Shown piece after piece: positions 1 through 6,085 of a DNA stretch of 9,341 nucleotides (position 1 is its first letter; every line of letters starts with the position of its first letter). A model generated the notes under the pieces. The model was not told the origin of the DNA. It searched no databases and saw only the letters and a program-made list of their open reading frames with translations. Made by a program: the position numbers and the translations under genes. The stretch spans positions 1 through 9,341 of the forward strand of contig JAIRPA010000083.1 in the NCBI GenBank assembly GCA_031257235.1. The letters run 5' to 3'. This DNA comes from Burkholderiales bacterium. Lineage in GTDB: Bacteria; Pseudomonadota; Gammaproteobacteria; Burkholderiales; Casimicrobiaceae.

Positions 1-60
1 GCATGTATTGTGCTTTGTTTACAACAGGCATCATATTAAGTCATTAAACTTACAAACAAT

Positions 61-74
61 AGGATAGCACCTTG
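61..74 (+). promoter_or_regulatory. Shine-Dalgarno and TTG start of the M23 peptidase gene
   Basis: AGGA at 61-64 lies seven bases before a TTG codon at 72. This supports a rare TTG start rather than the first in-frame ATG at 120, which has no purine-rich stretch before it. The residues from the TTG (MNIFLVS) fit how I recall homologues beginning, just before the membrane segment. The AT-rich 60 bases upstream may hold the promoter (TTTACA at 18-23 is a possible -35), but I see no convincing -10. Confidence 0.6.
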
Positions 75-995
75 AATATCTTTTTAGTCAGCTCTGATAC
101 GTCTCGCCCCGTTCGTGCAATGGTTTTTGGATGGCGTAGCCTCGTGGTCACGATATTTGCGGGGCTTTTGCTTTTACTCGTTTGCGTGGCCGGCGCAAAT
201 TATGTCCTTATCCGCTGGGCGGCGGCAACCAATCATCCCTGGTTGCAGTCCATGGTTTTGTCCGAACAGCGCGAAGAAGCGGCAAAAGTTCGGGAAAACG
301 TCAACGGACATTTAAGTGCGATGGCAAAAAGGCTGGGTGAGTTGCAAGCCCAAATGTCTCAAGTTGAATCTTCAACAGACCGCATCGCCAAATCGGTGGG
401 CATTACCACCAAATCGGAATCTCCCGATTCTGCCTTGGGCGGCGCGGAAGTCATGCCTCAATCTTTCAACGCGACCGAAATCGGAACGATGATTGACGAG
501 CTGACCCAAAAACTATCCGAGAGCAGTAATCAGGTTGACGTGTTTGATGCCCTCATGGCAGAGAACAAAGCCAACCAAAACTTTTTCCCGTCGAAAAAAC
601 CGGTGGACGCCGCGTGGCGCTCGTCGAGTTTTGGCTGGCGCGTTGACCCCTTTACCGGTCGCAAGGCGTTCCACGAAGGTTTAGACTTTGCCGCAGAGTC
701 CGGCACGGTGGTCGTAGCGGCTGCGAGCGGTAAAGTGATCCGTGCGAACGCGCTTCCGCAATATGGTAAACTCGTCGAGATTGATCATGGCAATGGTTTA
801 ACCACGCGGTACGCGCACAATTCCGAGCTTTTGGTCAATGTGGGAGATGTTGTTGAGCAAGGACAGGCAGTTGCCGTTGTCGGTTCAACGGGTCGCTCCA
901 CAGGAACGCATTTACACTTTGAGGTACGATTAAACGGCGTCGCGCAAAACCCGTTGCGCTTTCTTGAAGGCAAAAAAACGCGTGGCAACGTTTGA
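72..995 (+). CDS. Membrane-anchored M23 (LytM-type) peptidase
   Basis: This 307-residue protein is a zinc metallopeptidase-family protein expected to act on peptidoglycan cross-links in the periplasm, or to regulate enzymes that do. Residues about 22-48 form one hydrophobic membrane segment near the N-terminus. Residues about 64-105 and 135-168 are charged and heptad-like, so probably coiled coil. The C-terminal M23 domain spans about 183-298 and keeps the full metal/catalytic set: H201 and D205 in HEGLD, H249 in YAHN, and H280 and H282 in HLHFE. It is therefore probably an active hydrolase and not a degenerate LytM activator. The order MepM/NlpD-like peptidase then secA is one I recall from Burkholderiales and Neisseriales. 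A terminator-like hairpin 26 bases after the stop separates it from secA. The exact bond cleaved cannot be told from sequence. Confidence 0.9.
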   Translation: MNIFLVSSDTSRPVRAMVFGWRSLVVTIFAGLLLLLVCVAGANYVLIRWAAATNHPWLQSMVLSEQREEAAKVRENVNGHLSAMAKRLGELQAQMSQVESSTDRIAKSVGITTKSESPDSALGGAEVMPQSFNATEIGTMIDELTQKLSESSNQVDVFDALMAENKANQNFFPSKKPVDAAWRSSSFGWRVDPFTGRKAFHEGLDFAAESGTVVVAAASGKVIRANALPQYGKLVEIDHGNGLTTRYAHNSELLVNVGDVVEQGQAVAVVGSTGRSTGTHLHFEVRLNGVAQNPLRFLEGKKTRGNV

Positions 996-1021
996 GTTTT
1001 TCTAATCGGATCAAACATATG

Positions 1022-1055
1022 GGGGTGAGTCGTTTCTCATCCCTTTTTTCTTTTT
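1022..1055 (+). terminator. Intrinsic terminator-like hairpin between the M23 gene and secA
   Basis: GGGGTGAG at 1022-1029 pairs with CTCATCCC at 1036-1043, giving an 8-bp stem with one G-T pair and a 6-base loop. It is followed at once by six T, one C and five T. This is a textbook Rho-independent terminator for the peptidase gene. It ends only 15 bases before the secA ATG, so any secA transcript starting upstream must pass through it. It may therefore act as an attenuator or a partial terminator; that is inference. Confidence 0.85.
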
Positions 1056-1070
1056 ATAGACATCGCTTTT

Positions 1071-3791
1071 ATGTTAGGCAATATCCTTACCCGTATCTTC
1101 GGAAGCCGCAATGAACGACTGTTAAAACAGTACCGGCAAACCGTCGGCAAAATCAATGCGCTTGAGTCTTCAATCAGTGCGCTTTCCGATGCCGATCTTC
1201 GTGAAAAGACCACGTATTTCAAAGAACAAATCGCGCAAGGCAAAACCTTGGATGACATTCTTCCCGAAGCCTTTGCGGTTGTCCGTGAGGCATCGCGCCG
1301 CGTTCTTCAAATGCGTCACTTCGACGTGCAACTGATCGGCGGAATGGCATTGCATTACGGCAAGATTGCCGAAATGCGCACCGGTGAAGGTAAAACGTTG
1401 GTGGCAACCTTGCCGGTTTATTTGAACGCGCTTTCGGGCAAAGGCGTGCATGTGGTCACGGTGAACGACTATCTCGCGCGACGTGACGCCGAATGGATGG
1501 GGCGCATTTATCGCTTTTTGGGCATGACGGTTGGCGTTAATTTATCAAGAATGCCGCACGAAGAAAAACAAATTGCGTATGCGGCTGATATTACTTACGG
1601 CACGAACAACGAATACGGGTTTGATTACTTAAGAGACAACATGGTGATGTCTGCCGCCGGTCGCGTACAACGTTCACTTCATTTTGCGGTCGTCGATGAA
1701 GTGGACTCCATCTTAATTGATGAAGCGCGCACGCCTTTGATTATTTCGGGGCAGGCGGACGACGATATTGGGCTCTATCATCAGTTGAATGCCATTGCGC
1801 CTCAGCTGATTCGTCAGACCGAAGAAAAAGGCGCGGGGGATTATTGGGTTGATGAAAAGGCGCATCAAATTTCGTTGTCTGAAGAAGGGCATGAGAAAGC
1901 GGAACGCATTCTTGAAAAAGCCGGGCTCATTGCCGCAGGAGAAAGTTTGTACGACAGCGCGAATATCCGGCTCATGCACCACTTGAATGTGGCGTTACGC
2001 GCGCACGCGCTCTTTCACCGCGATCAACAATATGTGGTGCAGAACGACGAAATTATCATTGTTGATGAATTCACCGGTCGCTTAATGCCGGGGCGTCGCT
2101 GGTCGGAAGGCTTGCATCAAGCGGTTGAGGCAAAAGAAGGCGTGAAGATTCAGCAAGAGAATCAAACCTTGGCTTCCATCACCTTCCAGAATTATTTCAG
2201 AATGTACGACAAACTTTCGGGGATGACCGGGACTGCCGACACGGAAGCCTTTGAATTTCAGCAAATTTATAATCTTGAGACGGTTGTGATTCCGACGCAC
2301 CAACCGATGATCAGAAAAGACATGAACGACTTGGTGTATCGCACTTTTGATGAAAAAGTAGAAGCGATTCTTGCCGACATTCGCGATTGTCACACACGCG
2401 GGCAGCCGGTGTTGGTCGGCACAACCTCTATTGAAAACTCCGAACTTTTGTCTAATGTTTTAACCAAAGAGAAACTGCCGCATCAGGTATTAAACGCAAA
2501 GCATCACGAAAAAGAAGCGGAAATCATCGCGCAGGCAGGGCGCGAAGGCGTGATCACCATCGCCACCAATATGGCGGGGCGCGGCACCGACATCGTTTTG
2601 GGGGGCGCGATTGATCCGCTATTACTGAAAATCCGCGAAGACGAAACGCTTTCCGATGCAGAAAAAGAAGAAAAATGCCACGCCGAAAAAATCGCGTGGG
2701 CGGCGCGTCACGAAAAAGTCATTGCCTTGGGCGGATTACATATCGTCGGCACCGAACGTCACGAATCCCGCCGCATTGACAATCAATTGCGCGGGCGCTC
2801 AGGGCGTCAAGGCGATCCCGGTTCCTCCCGCTTTTATTTGTCGCTTGAAGATCAGCTCCTTCGTATTTTCGGGGGCGAACGTTTAAGCGGCATCATGCAA
2901 CGGCTCAAAATGCCCGAAGGTGAGCCGATCGAACACCCAATCATCAATCGCTCCATTGAAAAGGCGCAACATCGTGTGGAAACACGAAACTTTGATATTA
3001 GAAAAAATTTGCTGGAGTTCGATGATGTGGCCAACGATCAGCGGCGCGTGATTTATTTTCAACGCAATGACTTATTAGAGTCTGAAGAAATTGCCGGCAC
3101 GATCAAAGAAATGATTGCAAGTGAAATGCAAAACGTGATCAATCGCTACGTCCCGCCGGAATCGGTGGAAGAGCATTGGGACTTAAAAGGGCTTTCTACC
3201 GCCCTTGCCGGCGAATATCATCTGGCAGGCATCGACGCCGCGGCGTGGATGAGCGAAAAAACCGAACGAACTCCGGACGATTTGGCGGCACACATTGCCC
3301 AACTTGCTCTTGAAAAATGGACGGCGCACGAACCTCAAATCGGTCCGGAGAACATGCGGCAGTTTGAGAAAAACTTAACCTTGTCGTTGATTGACAAACA
3401 TTGGCGTGAGCATTTGTCTGCCTTGGATCATTTGCGCCAAGGGGTAGGTTTACGCGGATACGCGCAGAAAAACCCGAAACAAGAATACAAACGCGAAGCG
3501 TTTGTGCTTTTCTCGTCGATGCTTGACCGCATTAAGTCCGATATTGTGCATATTTTGTTGACGGTCAAAGTGAGAACCGAAGCCGACGTTGAGGCGGTTG
3601 AGGAGCAACAACCCAACGTCTCGAATGTTCGCTATCAACATGCCGCCTACGAAGATGCTCTTTCGGATCAACCTCCGGACGACGCGGACACGCCGCCTTT
3701 TGTGCGCGCCACACAAAAAATCGGACGCAACGATCCCTGCCCGTGCGGTTCGGGGAAAAAGTACAAGCAATGTCACGGAAGAATCGCTTGA
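1071..3791 (+). CDS. secA: Preprotein translocase ATPase SecA
   Basis: SecA is the cytoplasmic motor that pushes unfolded preproteins through the SecYEG channel using ATP. At 906 residues it has the usual full length. Visible parts in order are the N-terminal nucleotide-binding domain with Walker A MRTGEGKT (102-109), the DEAD-type Walker B DEVD (209-212) followed by the SILIDEARTPLIISG signature, the preprotein cross-linking region, the second nucleotide-binding fold with NMAGRGTDI and QLRGRSGRQGDPG, and the helical scaffold/wing domains. The C-terminal zinc tail CPCGSGKKYKQCHG has ligands C890, C892, C901 and H902 and normally binds SecB and lipid. The ATG fits the family start (MLGNILTRIFGSRNERLLKQ), yet no Shine-Dalgarno is visible before it. 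No SecM-like arrest ORF precedes it; the upstream neighbour is the M23 peptidase. A hairpin follows the stop. Confidence 0.98.
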   Translation: MLGNILTRIFGSRNERLLKQYRQTVGKINALESSISALSDADLREKTTYFKEQIAQGKTLDDILPEAFAVVREASRRVLQMRHFDVQLIGGMALHYGKIAEMRTGEGKTLVATLPVYLNALSGKGVHVVTVNDYLARRDAEWMGRIYRFLGMTVGVNLSRMPHEEKQIAYAADITYGTNNEYGFDYLRDNMVMSAAGRVQRSLHFAVVDEVDSILIDEARTPLIISGQADDDIGLYHQLNAIAPQLIRQTEEKGAGDYWVDEKAHQISLSEEGHEKAERILEKAGLIAAGESLYDSANIRLMHHLNVALRAHALFHRDQQYVVQNDEIIIVDEFTGRLMPGRRWSEGLHQAVEAKEGVKIQQENQTLASITFQNYFRMYDKLSGMTGTADTEAFEFQQIYNLETVVIPTHQPMIRKDMNDLVYRTFDEKVEAILADIRDCHTRGQPVLVGTTSIENSELLSNVLTKEKLPHQVLNAKHHEKEAEIIAQAGREGVITIATNMAGRGTDIVLGGAIDPLLLKIREDETLSDAEKEEKCHAEKIAWAARHEKVIALGGLHIVGTERHESRRIDNQLRGRSGRQGDPGSSRFYLSLEDQLLRIFGGERLSGIMQRLKMPEGEPIEHPIINRSIEKAQHRVETRNFDIRKNLLEFDDVANDQRRVIYFQRNDLLESEEIAGTIKEMIASEMQNVINRYVPPESVEEHWDLKGLSTALAGEYHLAGIDAAAWMSEKTERTPDDLAAHIAQLALEKWTAHEPQIGPENMRQFEKNLTLSLIDKHWREHLSALDHLRQGVGLRGYAQKNPKQEYKREAFVLFSSMLDRIKSDIVHILLTVKVRTEADVEAVEEQQPNVSNVRYQHAAYEDALSDQPPDDADTPPFVRATQKIGRNDPCPCGSGKKYKQCHGRIA

Positions 3792-3803
3792 TTTGTTTTG
3801 TCA

Positions 3804-3851
3804 CAAGAAGCGGGCTTTGATGCCGGCGTTTGCAAAGCTCTCTTCTTGTTT
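3804..3851 (+). terminator. Long hairpin after secA, probable terminator overlapping the tRNA promoter
   Basis: CAAGAAG at 3804-3810 pairs with CTTCTTG at 3842-3848. After one C/T mismatch, GGGCTTTG (3812-3819) pairs with CAAAGCTC (3833-3840, including one G-T pair). This gives about 15 bp around a 13-base loop. Only TTT follows before ACG, so the U tract is weak. It starts 12 bases after the secA stop, which suits a terminator or an mRNA 3' end stabiliser. Its 3' arm covers the -35 region of the tRNA promoter. Confidence 0.55.
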
Positions 3852-3871
3852 ACGCCTGCCACTGCTATAAT
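3843..3871 (+). promoter_or_regulatory. Extended -10 promoter of tRNA-Thr
   Basis: A perfect TATAAT at 3866-3871 is preceded by TGC (3863-3865), making an extended -10. The hexamer 17 bases upstream, TTCTTG (3843-3848), is a poor -35, which the extended -10 could offset. Transcription would begin about 3878-3880, only a few bases before the mature tRNA end at 3882. Confidence 0.7.
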
Positions 3872-3881
3872 GCCAGCCCAT

Positions 3882-3957
3882 GCCGACATAGCTCAGCCGG
3901 TAGAGCAACGGTTTTGTAAACCGAAGGTCGCGGGTTCGATTCCTGCTGTCGGCACCA
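3882..3957 (+). tRNA. tRNA-Thr, anticodon UGU
   Basis: The sequence folds as a 76-base tRNA with CCA encoded. The acceptor stem is GCCGACA with TGTCGGC, the D arm GCTC/GAGC, the anticodon loop TTTGTAA with anticodon TGT (reads ACA and related Thr codons), and the T arm GCGGG-TTCGATT-CCTGC. The 5' base G1 and the TTCGA T loop are canonical. The only flaw is an A-A mismatch at the outermost pair of the anticodon stem (27-43), which is tolerated in some tRNAs. It stands alone between secA and trmL. Confidence 0.97.
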
Positions 3958-4063
3958 TCTTGCATCCGTGATCAGGAGTCAGATGAATGGTTTTATTCCT
4001 CTTCAAATGAAAAGTCGCTTCTAATCTTTCCTTATACCCCGTCCCGGAAAAAAGAAAACGCCC

Positions 4064-4540
4064 ATGCTTTCCATTGTCTTGGTTCAACCCGAAATTCCAC
4101 CCAACACCGGAAATGTGATTCGCCTTGCCGCCAACACCGGCGCGGCTTTGCATTTGGTTGAGCCGCTGGGCTTTCGTCTGGAAGATCGCGCTTTGCGGCG
4201 CGCGGGGTTGGACTATCACGAGTACGCGCGCGTCAACACGCACGCCGATTGGGATGCCTGCAAAGCCGCCATTTTGGCGTCCGTGGCGGGTGCGCCGTCG
4301 CCGCGCTTCTGGGCATTGACCACCAAAGGCGCGCAATCCCTGTATCAAGCCGAATTTCTGGAAAACGATGTCTTGGTTTTTGGGCGCGAGACCGCCGGAT
4401 TACCCGACCACGTGTTGGCGGACATCGCCCATCACGCGCGAATCAAAATTCCGATGCGGCGCGAACAACGTAGCCTTAATTTATCCAACGCCGTCGCCGT
4501 TGCCGTTTACGAAGCATGGCGACAATTGCGTTTCAAATAG
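4064..4540 (+). CDS. trmL: tRNA (cytidine(34)-2'-O)-methyltransferase TrmL (SPOUT family)
   Basis: TrmL uses S-adenosylmethionine to methylate the 2'-hydroxyl of the wobble nucleotide 34 of certain tRNA-Leu isoacceptors, which improves decoding. The 158-residue product has the typical compact length of the family: one SPOUT knotted domain with no extra RNA-binding domain. Family features seen are VQPEIPPNTGNVIRLAANTG (8-26), the LVFGRETAGLP stretch (104-114) forming part of the cofactor knot, and the closing RSLNLSNAVAVAVYEAWRQ (136-154). The ATG at 4064 matches the family N-terminus. A purine-rich stretch (GGAAAAAAG) lies 10-20 bases upstream, but no strong Shine-Dalgarno is seen. The acetyltransferase gene starts right after or slightly within its 3' end, suggesting shared transcription. 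The roughly 105 bases between the tRNA and this gene show no convincing promoter. Confidence 0.95.
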   Translation: MLSIVLVQPEIPPNTGNVIRLAANTGAALHLVEPLGFRLEDRALRRAGLDYHEYARVNTHADWDACKAAILASVAGAPSPRFWALTTKGAQSLYQAEFLENDVLVFGRETAGLPDHVLADIAHHARIKIPMRREQRSLNLSNAVAVAVYEAWRQLRFK

Positions 4541-4548
4541 ACACTGCC

Positions 4549-4980
4549 ATGAATCCCCCCATTTTCATCACCGCCGATCAAACCCTTACTGCCGACCAAT
4601 ACGTTGCCCTATTGCGATCCAACTCTTTGGGCGCGCGCCGCCCCATTGACGATCTTGCGCGAATCACCGATATGTTGCGTCACGCCAACCTTATCGTGAC
4701 GGCTTGGGAGGGCGACGTTTTAATCGGCGCGGCGCGATGCGTCACGGACTTTGCGTATTGTTGCTACATCTCCGATCTTTCGGTGGATGATCGCCACCAA
4801 AAGCGCGGTATCGGCAAACAAATCCTTTCAAAGATTCAAACAAAACTCCACCCAAACGCCAAATTGATTCTGCTCGCCGCGCCGGACGCGGCCACTTACT
4901 ATCCGCACTTAGGCTTCACAAAACACGCCTCCGCTTGGGTGCTTAGCGCCTCCGCCGATCTTCTTGAAACCAAACCCTAA
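4549..4980 (+). CDS. GNAT-family N-acetyltransferase, substrate unknown
   Basis: This encodes a small cytoplasmic protein of 143 residues from the ATG at 4549, one GNAT domain long. The acetyl-CoA binding motif A is seen as QKRGIGK (84-90), after the beta-strand YISDLSVDD (73-81). The later AAPDAATYYPHLGF (110-123) is the usual GNAT motif B region with the YYPxLGF ending. The N-terminal part (SLGARRPIDDLARITDML) resembles a group of uncharacterised proteobacterial GNAT proteins I recall, but I cannot name a substrate. An in-frame ATG at 4516 would add 11 residues and overlap trmL by 25 bases. I prefer 4549, eight bases after the trmL stop, because the added residues look like trmL reading overlap and not domain. 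Neither start has a clear Shine-Dalgarno, so translational coupling to trmL is plausible. Confidence 0.85.
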   Translation: MNPPIFITADQTLTADQYVALLRSNSLGARRPIDDLARITDMLRHANLIVTAWEGDVLIGAARCVTDFAYCCYISDLSVDDRHQKRGIGKQILSKIQTKLHPNAKLILLAAPDAATYYPHLGFTKHASAWVLSASADLLETKP

Positions 4981-5161
4981 GCCTCTTGCCAAGCAAAGTT
5001 CGGGGAGCCCCCCTTTGGACGAAATTTGGAGGTTGGGCTAAGCTCTTTCGTTGTAACAAAACCCTATTTGTTCCGCTGTTTGATAACTCATCTTCATCTC
5101 ATCGCCCTTTGCGTGTCACAAAGTTATAAAATTCAACCCTGTGTGCTTAATTTGTGATCGT

Positions 5162-5170
5162 TGTTATAAT
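5162..5170 (+). promoter_or_regulatory. Extended -10 promoter of the response regulator gene
   Basis: TGT followed by TATAAT (5165-5170) makes an extended -10 with a perfect hexamer. No good -35 lies 16-18 bases upstream (TGTGCT at 5142-5147 is weak). A start near 5177 would give a leader of about 50 bases before the ATG at 5229. A second, weaker TATAAA is at 5125-5130. The rest of the gene-free stretch 4981-5161 holds a C/G-rich patch near 5002-5015 but nothing I can assign. Confidence 0.6.
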
Positions 5171-5218
5171 TCGCTTGCATGAAGCAAAATAGGGAACCTC
5201 CCCGATTTTGGAACAAAA

Positions 5219-5231
5219 AAGGAAAAATATG
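5219..5231 (+). promoter_or_regulatory. Shine-Dalgarno that fixes the response regulator start
   Basis: AAGGA at 5219-5223 is five bases before the ATG at 5229. It lies inside the longer reading frame that begins with a TTG at 5208. The position of the site and the receiver-domain start MRALVLEDD both favour the ATG. Confidence 0.8.
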
Positions 5232-5936
5232 CGCGCTCTGGTGCTTGAAGACGATGCCGCACAAGGCAACGTATTAGTCTCTTTGTTACAGGATGCCGGT
5301 TATGAAGTTCAGTGGTATATGAACGGCTACGAAGTCATTCGCGTGTTAAGCCGCGAGCCTTTTGATCTGGTTTTGTTGGATTGGTGGACGCCGGGCGCGT
5401 CCGGGCGCGAGGTCTTGGACTGGATACGCGAACAGTTAAAAGACCCGCTTCCGGTGATCTTCATTTCTCAACAGAACGATGAAGCGTCGATTGTCGATGC
5501 GTTGACGCATGGCGCGGACGATTACCTTTCCAAGCCGATTCGCCCGACCGAGTTGATGGCAAGAATCGCTACCGTGAAAAGGCGTCAAGGTCGTCCGGTC
5601 AACGTGCCTTCGGTGTTGCGCGTGGGTCCGGTCACGGTAGATAGAACCGCACGTCATGTGTTGGTCAAAGGGCAAATCGTTGAATTAACGCAGAAAGAAT
5701 TTGACCTTGCGTGGTTTTTGTTGAGCCACATCGGGCAGCTTGTTCCGCGCATTCAAGCCCTGCAAGCCGTCTGGGGCGGAGAAGAGCCTTTGACATCGCG
5801 CACGCTGGACACGCACGTGAGCCGACTGCGCCGAAAACTCAACTTAACGCCGGAGAACGGTTTTCGTTTGGTTTCGATTTACAGCTACGGGTATCGCATT
5901 GAATTGATTGATGAGCCGGACAGCACCCGTCACTGA
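5229..5936 (+). CDS. OmpR/PhoB-family response regulator
   Basis: This 235-residue DNA-binding regulator is switched by phosphorylation. The N-terminal receiver domain (about 1-118) has the acidic pocket E7, D8, D9, the phospho-acceptor D51, the switch residue S80, and the conserved K102 in LSKP. The C-terminal winged helix (about 128-230) shows the OmpR-type signature, with LTQKEFDLAWFLL and later the recognition-helix region TLDTHVSRLRRKLNL and the closing YSYGYRI wing. The loop after D51 reads WWTPGASG in place of the common xxLPGMDG, so partner recognition may differ from standard OmpR proteins. The likely partner is the CHASE2 kinase on the opposite strand, whose stop is 149 bases away; the pairing is inference from proximity. 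It is transcribed alone from its own promoter and ends at a bidirectional terminator. Target genes are unknown. Confidence 0.95.
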   Translation: MRALVLEDDAAQGNVLVSLLQDAGYEVQWYMNGYEVIRVLSREPFDLVLLDWWTPGASGREVLDWIREQLKDPLPVIFISQQNDEASIVDALTHGADDYLSKPIRPTELMARIATVKRRQGRPVNVPSVLRVGPVTVDRTARHVLVKGQIVELTQKEFDLAWFLLSHIGQLVPRIQALQAVWGGEEPLTSRTLDTHVSRLRRKLNLTPENGFRLVSIYSYGYRIELIDEPDSTRH

Positions 5937-5982
5937 CGGATTCGGCAAAGTTTGGGCGAAACGCGCGAAAAAAACGGATTGC

Positions 5983-6004
5983 GGGCGAGGCAAGCCTCGC
6001 CCCT
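5983..6004. repeat. GC-rich palindrome resembling a dispersed REP/MITE-like repeat
   Basis: GGGCGAGGC (5983-5991) is the exact reverse complement of GCCTCGCCC (5994-6002), with AA between, followed by CTAC. Read on the other strand it has the form GTAGGGGCG...CGCCC. From memory, palindromes of this form, with a variable centre, are scattered through many bacterial genomes. No second copy exists in this window, so repeat status is unproven. It lacks an adjoining T run on either strand and is not itself a classic terminator. Confidence 0.5.
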
Positions 6005-6008
6005 ACAC

Positions 6009-6040
6009 AAAAAAGTATCCGGCTTCGCCGGTACTTTTTT
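6009..6040. terminator. Bidirectional intrinsic terminator between convergent two-component genes
   Basis: AAAAAAGTA (6009-6017) pairs with TACTTTTTT (6032-6040), and CCGGC (6019-6023) with GCCGG (6027-6031). One unpaired T sits at 6018 and the loop is TTC. Six T end the stem on the + strand and six T end it on the - strand. It can therefore stop transcription of the response regulator from the left and the kinase from the right. Confidence 0.85.
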
Positions 6041-6052
6041 GCAAATTCCAAC

Positions 6053-6082
6053 CGGCAAAAAGTAGAATTTCACTTTTTGCCG
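6053..6082. repeat. Perfect 11-bp inverted repeat just after the kinase stop codon
   Basis: CGGCAAAAAGT (6053-6063) is the exact reverse complement of ACTTTTTGCCG (6072-6082), with an 8-base loop. It begins three bases beyond the kinase stop codon in the kinase's reading direction. No T run follows the stem directly, so it looks more like a 3' end stabilising stem or part of the palindrome cluster than a stand-alone terminator. Confidence 0.65.
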
Positions 6083-6085
6083 AAA

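Noticed and set aside
1037..1258. A small - strand frame over the secA leader, considered as a SecM-like or antisense regulator
   Set aside because: It lies antisense to the conserved start of secA and has no start signals. Its composition follows from the secA codons.
3893..4348. A 151-codon - strand reading frame covering the tRNA and the start of trmL
   Set aside because: Its end reads AGIEPATFGLQNRCSTG, which is the antisense translation of a tRNA and a well-known false protein. The remainder is antisense to trmL.
4981..5161. Possible riboswitch or operator in the gap before the regulator
   Set aside because: Only short C/G-rich complementarity (GGGG/CCCC near 5002-5013, AGCCC/GGGCT) is seen. 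No known aptamer pattern or clear direct repeats could be traced.
5208..5228. TTG start giving a 242-residue response regulator
   Set aside because: The added residues (MEQKRKN) are encoded by the leader and Shine-Dalgarno. The ATG at 5229 has ideal spacing and the family N-terminus.
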